Positions 25,798-34,004 of a stretch of 64,000 nt of DNA are shown here, in pieces. Origin of the DNA: Candidatus Rifleibacterium amylolyticum (GTDB taxonomy: Bacteria > Muiribacteriota > Ozemobacteria > Ozemobacterales > Ozemobacteraceae); contig JAACJG010000004.1 of assembly GCA_009917695.1 (NCBI GenBank), forward strand, positions 275,321 to 339,320. Direction: 5' to 3'. Each line of letters starts with the position of its first letter. Within the stretch, counting starts at the first letter, position 1. Made by a program: the position numbers and the translations under genes. The notes under the pieces are model-generated. The model searched no databases and had not been told where the DNA came from. It saw only the letters and a program-made list of their open reading frames with translations.

Positions 25798-28114
25798 AGA
25801 ACATGCTCTCCTTGGGGCTTTTGATCTGCTTTATCGCCTTTTTGCACCAGAAAACAATAGTATCGTCGCTTGCGTCCGCGGCGATCTGAGTCAGGCGTGC
25901 CAGAGAATCGACCCCGGCACCGACGAGTGCTTCGAGAGCCAGGCTTTTGACTGAGTTGTGCTCGTTGCTGAAAAGGTTGATGAACAGATCGGGGTTTTCC
26001 TGTGCCATTTCAGCCATGGTTCTTTTGATAGTGCGCGATTCACGTTGGTCTTTGGCTTTGCTGGAGTGGTTCATCAGTGTGAGCGCATCGGCCTCACTGT
26101 TCATGACGCCAAATGATTTTATCGCTGCAATTCTGACCTTCAAAGACTGGTCAGACAAAGAATCCTGAAGAACCGCCCGGGTTTTCATGCCGGGGAAATT
26201 TCCAAGAGATTCGGCGGCCGCCGCTCTGACGTTTTCATCGGTATCTTCCAGCAGCATGATAATATGATCAATGCCGCGGGATTCTCTAAGTTCTGCCAGT
26301 GCTTTGGCAGCGTTACTGCGGAGTTCGTTGTCATCGCCCTCGATGCATTTGATGAGTTCTTCGAATACACGGCTGCCGAGCTTGTCGAAAGCCTGTTTTA
26401 CACTGCGATGAACGTCGGTGTTGCGGTCGGAAAAGCTTCTGATAAGCGGAATAAGTGCGCGCTGATCACCTGTCTTTCCGAGAGAAATCGCGGCGTAGGT
26501 TCGCACCCACTCGCTGTCATCGCGCAGCGCCAGAATAAGCGGTTCGATAAGTTCGGGGGCGTCGATAAGGCCGGCAGCCTGGCAGGCGAACAGGCGCAGT
26601 TCAGCATCGCCCTTGCGCATCGCTTCGATTATGCGCGGCAGGTAACGTTTCCCGACGTCTTTGATAATCTGGCCTGTCCAGTAGCGGATATCTTCGTTAT
26701 CGCTGGCAATATGTCGGATAACATCTTCGATCGGCAGGTTTTCAAGGCGACAGATGCTTTCGGCGGCGGCCTTGCGAACGCTCCAGACTTCGTCGGCAAG
26801 TGAGTTGATCAATGATCTTGCTACTGTCGGGTCGAAAGAAGAGCCAAGAGCTCGCGCCGAGAAATAGCGAATTTCGCGATTGGCATCTTTAAGGGCGCGA
26901 ATGAGATATGGCACTCCCGGTTCGCCGATACTCTCAAGTATGCGGGTTACCCAGTAGCGAACGTCGTCATTCTGGCTTTTGAGCGCTTCGGCTATCTTAT
27001 CGACTCCGCGTTCGCCAATTTCAGTAAGGGCATAGGCACTGCTGCGTCTGACGTTCCAGTCGGGGTGTGACAGGCCGGTTATCAATACCGGTACAGCTCT
27101 TGGGTTTCCGATTTCGCCGAGCGTAGATGCAGCAAAGGCAAGAATTTCAGGGTTTTCAAGCTTGAAAAGCCTCATCAGGGGCTCTACTACCCGCGAGCCT
27201 ATCTTTACAATAGACTTGCGCACAAGAAAGCGATGGTTGTCGTCCATCTTTATAACTTCGTCGAAAAGCTTCTGCAGGCCACTGTTACCGCTCTTTACCA
27301 GGGCTCTCAGGCAACCGTCGCGAATGTCTTCATTCGGGCCACGCAGATACTCGAGCATTGGTTCTACTGCATTCTCACCGATTTCGGCGAGCGCCATGGT
27401 AGCACTCTTGCGTATTGTCCAGTCGGGGTCGGCCAGTGATTCGATAAGAACTCGGATTACTCTTTTGTCTCCAGACTCGCCAAGTGCTGCTGCAATGACA
27501 TAGCGGGTACGCTTGTCGCCGTTACGCAATGCATCGAGCAGAAAACGCTGTGCTTTAGGTCCGAGTTTGCCGAGAGTCTTGATTGCCCAGAAACTTATGT
27601 CTTCGTCTTCTGTTGCTTTGAGTACCTGTTGTAATGGAGCGATGACCGCCTCACCGTATTTTACCAGCGCATCAGAAGCCGATTTGCGCACACGCCAGCG
27701 TTCGTCGCCGAGTGCGCGCAGCAGCACGGTGACGCCCTGCGGCAACCTCGTATTGCCAAGGGCGGTACAGGCGAAATAGCGTATTTCATTATTGGTGCTC
27801 TTCATTGCCCGCAAAATTGCCGGCAGGCCTTTTTGTCCAATTTCGCCGAGTATCTGCAGGGACCAGTGCTGAACATCCTGGTTATACGAATTCAGTGCGC
27901 CTGACAGAACGGTTACGGCAGAATCACCATAGCTTTTGAGTATTTCGGCTGCCGTTTTTCGCACTATCCAGTGCTCGTCAGCCAGGCAGGTAACGAGAAA
28001 CTGTAGTATGTTCTCATCCTGGTTTGCCTTTATGCGATTGAGCAGGTCGAGTTTCTTTTCTCTGGAGGCAGCGGAGAATAATTCAACGTAATACTGGTTG
28101 CTGCTGTTTTCCAT
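25790..28114 (-). CDS. HEAT-repeat protein
   Basis: 774 residues made almost entirely of about 24 HEAT/PBS-lyase-like repeats of roughly 31 residues. Typical units are DEHWIVRKTAAEILKSYG, DERWRVRKSASDALVKYG and HPDWNVRRSSAYALTEIG. The repeated D/E-x-W-x-V-R-x-x-A core makes a right-handed solenoid, usually a protein-docking scaffold. No signal peptide or membrane helix is visible, so it is probably cytoplasmic. It lies between cdaR and dprA (9-nt gap and 8-nt overlap). Its partner is unknown. Confidence 0.85.
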   Translation of the reverse strand: MENSSNQYYVELFSAASREKKLDLLNRIKANQDENILQFLVTCLADEHWIVRKTAAEILKSYGDSAVTVLSGALNSYNQDVQHWSLQILGEIGQKGLPAILRAMKSTNNEIRYFACTALGNTRLPQGVTVLLRALGDERWRVRKSASDALVKYGEAVIAPLQQVLKATEDEDISFWAIKTLGKLGPKAQRFLLDALRNGDKRTRYVIAAALGESGDKRVIRVLIESLADPDWTIRKSATMALAEIGENAVEPMLEYLRGPNEDIRDGCLRALVKSGNSGLQKLFDEVIKMDDNHRFLVRKSIVKIGSRVVEPLMRLFKLENPEILAFAASTLGEIGNPRAVPVLITGLSHPDWNVRRSSAYALTEIGERGVDKIAEALKSQNDDVRYWVTRILESIGEPGVPYLIRALKDANREIRYFSARALGSSFDPTVARSLINSLADEVWSVRKAAAESICRLENLPIEDVIRHIASDNEDIRYWTGQIIKDVGKRYLPRIIEAMRKGDAELRLFACQAAGLIDAPELIEPLILALRDDSEWVRTYAAISLGKTGDQRALIPLIRSFSDRNTDVHRSVKQAFDKLGSRVFEELIKCIEGDDNELRSNAAKALAELRESRGIDHIIMLLEDTDENVRAAAAESLGNFPGMKTRAVLQDSLSDQSLKVRIAAIKSFGVMNSEADALTLMNHSSKAKDQRESRTIKRTMAEMAQENPDLFINLFSNEHNSVKSLALEALVGAGVDSLARLTQIAADASDDTIVFWCKKAIKQIKSPKESMFYG

Positions 28115-28123
28115 GCTTGTCCT

Positions 28124-29419
28124 TTATTTTTGATCGGGCTGTACAGTATGTGTTGCCGGAACCATACTGCCGCTGGCGGTCGGTATGCTGTCTACCGGTT
28201 GTGAAGCAGAAGCCGCCTCAACGGGTTCTTCTGGCAGCTCGGAGACCTGAATGCTTACGCTCGCCGGCATTATTCTAACGCTGACATCAGCTGGCAGGCC
28301 AGGAGGGGCGCCCAGTTCGATATTCTCGTAGTTTCCCGGCTTCATTTTCTCGATGTCGAGAACGATCTTCAGCTGCGCGTCGCGAACTTTTTCGATATCC
28401 TGCAAAAAGCCTTTGATCTCAAGCGAATATGATGACACCGAGACCGATGCATGCTGATTCGAAGTTTTTTTGAGTTCGAAGGTCAGGCCGTCAAAAGTTC
28501 TGGTAACTTTTTCGTCGCCCATGATTACGTTGAGGACAGGCGTTTCTGTTGAAATCAGCTTGAATTTATCGGGAAGTTCCAGCTTCACTGCCATCGAGGC
28601 ATTATCATTGAGAATTGAAAGATCGATTGGCTTGAAGCTGACTTCATTCAAGTTTGCAAGTGCCCGGGTTGGTCCTTTTACGACTACTGATTCGGGTGAA
28701 AGCGTGAAGCTTGCAAGCTTTTTGCCCTCTGGTGCCTTATTTATGAATACTGGCTTGGTCAGAGCTACGGTTTTGCTTGGCTCACCTTCTTTGACCAAAA
28801 TTCCCAGGTCGATTTTGGCAGGGCTGACGGCGATCTCTTCACTGCTAAGACCACCTTCAAGCACGACCTTAACCGGGCGCTGCTCGCTTATCGAATTTTT
28901 GATCTGTTCGAGATTGACCTCGATTACACAGTTGCTTACACGGTTAATAAGGCTTTCTGGGCCTTCCAGAGTAACCTGTCCGGGACTGAATCGTGGTTCG
29001 TCGGCGAGATAGCCATCGGCCGGCATACCAGTTACTTCGACTTTAACGTCGAATTTTTTGCGCGCCAGCGGAATGACTTCGATCTGAATCTGCGGCGGTG
29101 ATACCGAAACCACAGTAAGACCGGGAGCGGCAATAACACGTACCGGCAATTGCGCCCGGCCGGGTCTGACGTTGTAGAGGTCGACAGTGACCTGAACTCT
29201 GCCGTTGCTGGAAAGAATAAAATCGCGGCGGGTTCCTTCCATCTGTACCTGAACCGTAGGTTTTGCCGGAGCAATCTTAACCATTTCGGGCAGATTGCGG
29301 TATTCAACTTCTGCCGGCAAAGTGCGGCGAATCATCGGCGGAATCACGAGATTAACGTAGATCCAGGCAAATATGCCCAGTAAAATCGACAATATTTTTA
29401 ACCAGACGCGGTTGTTCAT
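28124..29419 (-). CDS. cdaR: YbbR-domain protein, CdaR-type regulator of diadenylate cyclase
   Basis: 431 residues with one N-terminal membrane helix (VWLKILSILLGIFAWIYVNL) followed by about four extracytoplasmic YbbR beta domains (VEVEVTG-like strands; GPESLINRVSNCVIEVNL; GPTRALANLNEVSFKPI). A Pro/Ser/Thr-rich tail ends it. In Firmicutes the equivalent CdaR sits next to and regulates CdaA, and the same order is kept here with a 4-nt overlap. The identification rests on YbbR architecture plus position. Confidence 0.85.
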   Translation of the reverse strand: MNNRVWLKILSILLGIFAWIYVNLVIPPMIRRTLPAEVEYRNLPEMVKIAPAKPTVQVQMEGTRRDFILSSNGRVQVTVDLYNVRPGRAQLPVRVIAAPGLTVVSVSPPQIQIEVIPLARKKFDVKVEVTGMPADGYLADEPRFSPGQVTLEGPESLINRVSNCVIEVNLEQIKNSISEQRPVKVVLEGGLSSEEIAVSPAKIDLGILVKEGEPSKTVALTKPVFINKAPEGKKLASFTLSPESVVVKGPTRALANLNEVSFKPIDLSILNDNASMAVKLELPDKFKLISTETPVLNVIMGDEKVTRTFDGLTFELKKTSNQHASVSVSSYSLEIKGFLQDIEKVRDAQLKIVLDIEKMKPGNYENIELGAPPGLPADVSVRIMPASVSIQVSELPEEPVEAASASQPVDSIPTASGSMVPATHTVQPDQK

Positions 29420-30234
29420 TTGCGTGAAAACAACCTCCTGCTGCTCCGGTTCACCCGGGTGAATGCTGCTGCTACCAGTTTCTGAACGCGGTCCATGGTC
29501 AGACCGCGGGTCAGCTTGCCGCTTTTGGCCTTCGAGATCTGTCCGGTTTCTTCGCTGACGACAAAAACCAGGGCGTCAGTGAGTTCGGTTATGCCGATAG
29601 CAGCACGATGCCGCGAACCAAGCTCTTTGGCTACTTCGCTATGATTGCTGGTTGTCGGCAAAAAACAGCTGGCTGCCGCTATTTTTTGTCCCTGAATGAT
29701 CACGGCGCCGTCATGTAATGGCGTAAATGGCATGAATACAGTGCTGAGAAGCTCGGATGTGATGCTGCTGTTGAGCTGAACGCCATTTTCAATAAAATCT
29801 TTCAATCCGATTTCCTGTTCAAAGACAATCAGAGCACCAATGCGCTTTTTGGCACAGGCTTCGATGGTTTTGCAGACTTCTTCCGCCATTTCCGGAATCG
29901 AATCTTCGCTGCCTGCCTGTTCGCTCAGAAAGCGGCCCTTGCCGATGTCTTCAAGAGCTCGCCGCAGTTCGGGCTGAAAAATGACGACCAGAGCCAGAAA
30001 ACCTGTGGGCAGAGCGTTAGAAAGAGCCCAGCTGACGGTGTTGAAATCCAGATCTTTGGTGATGACCAGCAGCACCAGGATGATGCCGAGCCCCTTGAGC
30101 AGGTTGAAGGCCCGGGTGCCTTCGATAAAAAGAAGAGCCCGGTAAATGCCATAACTGACCAGCGCTATGTCAAAGATGTCTACGAGCGAGATATCTCTGA
30201 AGATGGTCAGCAGAAGGTTCAGTAAATGCTGCAA
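29416..30234 (-). CDS. cdaA: Diadenylate cyclase, CdaA type
   Basis: 272 residues. The N-terminus carries three membrane-helix candidates (IFDIALVSYGIYRALLFI; LLKGLGIILVLLVI; TGFLALVVIFQPEL). The DisA_N catalytic domain follows with the defining motifs LHDGAVIIQG and GSRHRAAIGITE, which bind ATP and metal. The enzyme makes c-di-AMP, a second messenger for potassium, osmotic and cell-wall homeostasis. It begins 3 nt after dapA and overlaps cdaR, so expression is coupled to lysine/diaminopimelate synthesis at least transcriptionally. Confidence 0.95.
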   Translation of the reverse strand: MQHLLNLLLTIFRDISLVDIFDIALVSYGIYRALLFIEGTRAFNLLKGLGIILVLLVITKDLDFNTVSWALSNALPTGFLALVVIFQPELRRALEDIGKGRFLSEQAGSEDSIPEMAEEVCKTIEACAKKRIGALIVFEQEIGLKDFIENGVQLNSSITSELLSTVFMPFTPLHDGAVIIQGQKIAAASCFLPTTSNHSEVAKELGSRHRAAIGITELTDALVFVVSEETGQISKAKSGKLTRGLTMDRVQKLVAAAFTRVNRSSRRLFSRK

Positions 30235-30237
30235 TGC

Positions 30238-31113
30238 TTACTCCAGGCCAGTGGCAATTTTTTTCATCAGTTCGAGCGTAATGGCCGAAGGCTGGCAAAG
30301 AGGAAGTCGAGCAAAATCACTGATAAGGCCTCGGTTTGCCAGTGCTGCCTTGGTGGGAAGCGGATTGGTTTCGACAAACAGACCCCGGTGCAGTTCGAGC
30401 AGCTTGAAGTGAATAGCACGGGCGGTGTTCCAGTCGCCGTTCAGCGCTGCGTCATTGAACTGTTTCATCATTCTGGGGGCAACGTTGGCTGTTACTGAAA
30501 TAGTGCCGACGCCTCCACAGGCCATTATCGGCAGGTTCAGCGCGTCTTCGCCAGAAAGCAGGGTGAAGCCGGTCGGTGCCCGCCGGATTATCTCCATAGC
30601 CTGTTCGAGGTTGCCGGAGGCTTCTTTTACTGCGACAATATTGCTTACTTCGGCCAGTTCCAGGGTGGTGTCGGCCAGCATGTTGCAGCCAGTGCGCCCG
30701 GGAACATTATATAGCACCACCGGCAGGCTGGTGGAAGCAGCAACGGCTTTGAAATGGCGCTTGAGCCCTTCCTGCGGCGGCTTGTTGTAGTATGGCGTAA
30801 CTACCAGCACCGATTCGGCACCGAGATCGGCAGCCTTTTCCGTAAGCTCACAGGTAGCTCGCGTATCGTTGCTGCCAGTACCGAACATTATCGCAATTTT
30901 GCCGGCAACTTTGGCGGTTACGGCCTTCATCAAAGCTTTCTTTTCGTCGAAATTAAGAGTGGCTGATTCACCTGTGGTTCCGCAGATGACCAGCCCATCG
31001 GTTTTCGCTGTGAGATGCATGTCGAGCAGGCGTTCGAGTGCGGCAAAGTCGATCTGGTCGTTTTTCGTAAATGGAGTTATCAACGCTGCCCATGAGCCTT
31101 TGATTGAATTCAT
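30238..31113 (-). CDS. dapA: 4-Hydroxy-tetrahydrodipicolinate synthase
   Basis: 291 residues, normal length. TIM-barrel aldolase with GTTGES (Thr46/47), YYNKPPQEG, catalytic Tyr135 in LYNVPGRTG and the Schiff-base Lys163 in IVAVKEASG. It condenses pyruvate with aspartate semialdehyde in the diaminopimelate/lysine pathway. It is the first gene of the eight-gene minus-strand operon; GGGG precedes the ATG by 8 nt. The promoter at 31156-31164 is of extended -10 type. Confidence 0.96.
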   Translation of the reverse strand: MNSIKGSWAALITPFTKNDQIDFAALERLLDMHLTAKTDGLVICGTTGESATLNFDEKKALMKAVTAKVAGKIAIMFGTGSNDTRATCELTEKAADLGAESVLVVTPYYNKPPQEGLKRHFKAVAASTSLPVVLYNVPGRTGCNMLADTTLELAEVSNIVAVKEASGNLEQAMEIIRRAPTGFTLLSGEDALNLPIMACGGVGTISVTANVAPRMMKQFNDAALNGDWNTARAIHFKLLELHRGLFVETNPLPTKAALANRGLISDFARLPLCQPSAITLELMKKIATGLE

Positions 31114-31155
31114 TATTTATTCCCCGTGCTGGTAAATTTCACTATCTTTTGTAGC

Positions 31156-31164
31156 ACTATACCA
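31156..31164 (-). promoter_or_regulatory. Putative extended -10 promoter of the dapA-trmFO operon
   Basis: On the minus strand TGG directly precedes TATAGT (31161-31156), with no convincing -35 at 17 nt. This places the start about 35 nt before the dapA ATG. Confidence 0.45.
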
Positions 31165-31199
31165 TAGAGTCCGTCAATTGTGCGTTTCAGATTTGAAAA

Positions 31200-31643
31200 A
31201 AAATATAATATCTGCCCCCTCTAAATTAGAATTGCCTCAACTGCGCACAAATTAATAAGCCATAAGAAACATCCGCGAATTACTCAGATTGCTCGGATTA
31301 GTGAGTAAAAGCTCGCACAGAGCCGCAAAGACACAAAGAAAGGAATATGAAGGATAAAGAGAAAATGAGAAAAGGAATTTAGAGAAGTTATCCACCGATT
31401 GCGCGGATTGCCGCAGATTTTTTGAGGGTAAGCAAGCCTGCTTATTTACTTTTGCGGCCCTATACGACCCCTTAGTTATAATCTGCGAAATCTGTATAAT
31501 CTGCGGATGCCGCTATGCCTTTTCTCTTTGCTCTTATCTTCGTGTCTTGGCGCCTTTGTGCGAAAACTTCCTTCTTTTCATCTGTCTGTGTCTTTGTGAG
31601 GCCCGATCACGCGCAGAATATTGCTTGTTTTGACCGGGAATTG
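31200..31643. repeat. Repeat-mosaic intergenic region, mirror-image order
   Basis: No gene is seen between dapA and the flavoprotein gene. In order: CGCGAATTACTCAGATT-type (31274-31300), GCACAGAGCCGCAAAGACAC-type (31315-31340), CCACCGATTGCGCGGATT-type (31394-31421), then in inverted orientation CTGTATAATCTGCGGATG (31491-31508) and GTCTTGGCGCCTTTGTGCG (31543-31561), GTCTTTGTGAGG (31590-31601), and finally a degraded end of the 189-bp element (31609-31643). Confidence 0.6.
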
Positions 31644-31694
31644 TTCTGAGGCTTCATTGTTCAATTGACTTTGCCGAAAGGTGGTTGTATTGTT

Positions 31695-32390
31695 ATGACG
31701 AATATGACAACTGCAACGCTCGACACCAAAGTTGTTTTAAAGCCTCTCATACTCTGTTGCCTGCCAGAAAATGGCCAGCAGCCTTATGAGGCATTAACGT
31801 CTTTGCCGCCCTTGTTTGCTCAGCCGGAAATAGCCTTGTCACATTCGGCGCAGCAGCGTGGCTGGTTGCGCAGTCTGGCCGGCGATTACCCGGTTTATTG
31901 TCAGGCGGATATCGAGCGGCTTGTGCTCAAACTCACCACCTACGACCTTCTCATCGTCAATCCGCTCAGCCTTAATACGCTTGCCAAGTTTGCCCTGGGT
32001 CTGCGCGATTCTTTCCCCGCAGAACTCTTATGGCAATATTCGCAGCTCGGCCGGCCGATTTTGTTGGCCGAAGATTCTATGCCAGACGACAGTTCGGCGA
32101 TGAACCCGCATCTTGTGCGTATATATCGCCAGCACTGGCAGACTGTCACTGGCGGCAGCGTCAGTGGTTTCAAGCCTGACAATGTTGCCGAGCTGGCTGC
32201 CCGGCTGGTCCGCGCCCGAACCGTTGCCAGAGGATTGCCTCCCGCTGGCTCCCGGGTTTTCATAACACGTGATGACATAATAGCAGCTGCTGATCTACTT
32301 GAACCATTACGGGTTCCGGCCAATGCCGTGATTACCGATATCGCCCGCGAAGAAGCTGCCGCCCGCGGCGTCGTCATTATCCAGGGCTGA
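31695..32390 (+). CDS. Flavoprotein-family protein (HFCD-like)
   Basis: 231 residues from the ATG at 31695, with GAAAGGTGG about ten bases upstream; an in-frame TTG at 31665 is less likely. The middle resembles the flavoprotein/PPC-decarboxylase fold: DLLIVNPLSLNTLAKFALGL corresponds to the NTxAKxAxG block, followed by PILLAEDSMPD. The C-terminal section (FITRDDIIAAADLLEPLRVP then ITDIAREEAAARGV) resembles the tail of stand-alone flavoproteins in microcompartment operons. No microcompartment genes are present here. Substrate unknown; a divergent FMN-dependent decarboxylase or a non-catalytic flavoprotein are both possible. Confidence 0.5.
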   Translation: MTNMTTATLDTKVVLKPLILCCLPENGQQPYEALTSLPPLFAQPEIALSHSAQQRGWLRSLAGDYPVYCQADIERLVLKLTTYDLLIVNPLSLNTLAKFALGLRDSFPAELLWQYSQLGRPILLAEDSMPDDSSAMNPHLVRIYRQHWQTVTGGSVSGFKPDNVAELAARLVRARTVARGLPPAGSRVFITRDDIIAAADLLEPLRVPANAVITDIAREEAAARGVVIIQG

Positions 32391-32394
32391 GCAG

Positions 32395-32446
32395 GGCTCG
32401 CACAAAACCACAAAGATATCTCACAGAGCCACAAAGCCACAAAGAA
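32395..32446. repeat. CACAAAGCCACAAAG-type repeat, doubled
   Basis: CTCGCACAAAACCACAAAG is followed directly by CTCACAGAGCCACAAAGCCA, two units of the CACAAAG family in tandem. Confidence 0.6.
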
Positions 32447-32486
32447 GATAAACAGCAGGGCTTTCCCGACTAAGTAATTTGGGGGC

Positions 32487-32515
32487 TTGGTACGGCAGGC
32501 AGGTCGTGGTATACT
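32487..32515 (+). promoter_or_regulatory. Sigma-70-type promoter of the yebC-ruvAB-mutS cluster
   Basis: TTGGTA (32487-32492), 17-nt spacer, TATACT (32510-32515), 33 nt before the yebC ATG. Confidence 0.75.
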
Positions 32516-32547
32516 TGCAAAACACTTCCCAATTCAGGAGGGTTTTA

Positions 32548-33309
32548 ATGTCAGGTCATAATAAGTGGGCCAAGGTTAAACACGTAAAGGCAAAAGTTGA
32601 TGCCGTAAGAGGCCGCCAGTTTACCAAGATCATCAAGGAAATCACCATTGCTGCACGCAGTGGTGGCGGCGACCCTAACTCCAACCCCAGGCTCCGAACC
32701 GCCCTGCAGTCTGCTAAAGACGCGAATATGCCAAAAGACAATATCGAGCGCGCCATCAAAAAAGGCACTGGCGAACTCGAAGGCGTTAGTTACGAAGAAG
32801 TTACCTATGAAGGTTATGCTCCCGGCGGCGTTGCCGTAATGGCCAGATGCCTCACCGACAACACCAACCGCACCGTTGCTGAAGTTAATAAGATTTACAG
32901 CAAAAACGGCGGCAATATGGGCGTACCCGGCTGCGTTTCGTTCATGTTCGAAGCGCGCGGTTACTTTTTTCTGCCATCTGAAAGCAATCCCGGACTCAGC
33001 GAAGAGACTCTGATGGACATCGTTCTCGAAGCCGGAGCCGAAGACCTCAAGGTTCTCGAAGATGGTTTCGAAATCCTGTCAGAGCCGACTTCATTCTATG
33101 CAGTCCGCCAGGTGCTTGACGAAAAAGGACTCAAGATCGAAGATGCCAAAATCACCAGTCTGCCCAAGACGACGGTGAAAGTTACCGGCGCCGATGTCAG
33201 CAAGGTTCTCAAGCTGGTTGACGCTCTCGAAGAGCATGACGACGTTCAGGATGTCTACTACAACTACGACATTTCCGACGAAGATATGGAAATGGCGCTC
33301 AACGCCTGA
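32548..33309 (+). CDS. yebC: YebC/PmpR family protein
   Basis: 253 residues from the ATG at 32548 (MSGHNKWAKVKHVKAKVDAV, the universal family start), with CAGGAGG six bases upstream. All three domains are present: AARSGGGDPNSNPRLR, ERAIKKGTGE, YEGYAPGGVAVMA, then NRTVAEVNKIYSKNGGNMG and the C-terminal LEEHDDVQDVYYNYDI. The family was described as transcription regulators, and newer work links it to translation of proline-rich stretches. It is the first gene before ruvA, the classical yebC-ruvA-ruvB order. Confidence 0.95.
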   Translation: MSGHNKWAKVKHVKAKVDAVRGRQFTKIIKEITIAARSGGGDPNSNPRLRTALQSAKDANMPKDNIERAIKKGTGELEGVSYEEVTYEGYAPGGVAVMARCLTDNTNRTVAEVNKIYSKNGGNMGVPGCVSFMFEARGYFFLPSESNPGLSEETLMDIVLEAGAEDLKVLEDGFEILSEPTSFYAVRQVLDEKGLKIEDAKITSLPKTTVKVTGADVSKVLKLVDALEEHDDVQDVYYNYDISDEDMEMALNA

Positions 33310-33372
33310 GATAAACCGGCTCAGCAGGCTCGCCCGGGTCGCTTGTTTGCACCCGGGCAGCTTTATCTCAGG
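33305..33372 (+). promoter_or_regulatory. Two-tier hairpin between yebC and ruvA
   Basis: CCTGAGATAAA (33305-33315) is exactly complementary to TTTATCTCAGG (33362-33372). Nested inside, GCCCGGGT (33332-33339) pairs with ACCCGGGC (33351-33358). The outer arm includes the yebC stop codon. There is no T-run, so it is more likely an mRNA stability, processing or translation-control element than a plain terminator. Confidence 0.55.
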
Positions 33373-33395
33373 GGCTATTGTTCAGGTGTGATGCA

Positions 33396-34004
33396 ATGAT
33401 CGAATTTATTAAAGGCAGATTGCACGGCAAGCAGCCGCACCGTGTGGTTGTTGAATACAACGGCCTTGGCCTGGAAATTCTGGTTCCCTTTACGACAAGC
33501 AGTCGCCTGGGTGCTGTCGGCAGCGAAATTGAGCTTCTCTGTCACCTGCACTGGCGCCAGGAAGACGGTCCGCAGCTCTTTGGTTTTTCTGCCGAAGACG
33601 AACGCCAGCTTTTTCGGTTACTCAACCAGGTTAACAAGGTTGGGCCGAAGCTTGCCATCAATATCATGTCAGCCACCACTCCCGAAGCTTTCGCCACTAT
33701 GATTCTATCTGAAGACGTGGCTCGTCTTACCGCACTCAAGGGAGTTGGCCCGAAATTGGCTTCGCGTCTGGTTGTCGAACTCAAGGAAGGTATAGCTAAA
33801 CTTGGCATTGGTGCGACACAACCGCTGGAGGCTGAAAGCGCAACTTCGATTCCTTTCGAGGCCGATGTTCGCGAGGCTCTCGAAAACCTTGGCTATACCG
33901 GCAAAGAAATTGCCCAGAGCCTTAAGCGCGTGGCAAAAGATCTGGCTGCTGATGCAACCATCGAAGAGACCATCGAAGCAGTGCTTCGCTCGTTCTCTTC
34001 ATAA
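33396..34004 (+). CDS. ruvA: Holliday junction branch migration protein RuvA
   Basis: 202 residues from the ATG at 33396 (MIEFIKGRLHGK, the usual RuvA opening), with AGGTG upstream. OB-fold domain I, paired helix-hairpin-helix motifs in domain II (LNQVNKVGPKLAINIM, LTALKGVGPKLASRLVVEL) and domain III at the C-terminus (DVREALENLGYTGKEIAQSL), which contacts RuvB. It binds four-way junctions as a tetramer. Its stop overlaps the ruvB ATG by one base. Confidence 0.96.
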   Translation: MIEFIKGRLHGKQPHRVVVEYNGLGLEILVPFTTSSRLGAVGSEIELLCHLHWRQEDGPQLFGFSAEDERQLFRLLNQVNKVGPKLAINIMSATTPEAFATMILSEDVARLTALKGVGPKLASRLVVELKEGIAKLGIGATQPLEAESATSIPFEADVREALENLGYTGKEIAQSLKRVAKDLAADATIEETIEAVLRSFSS

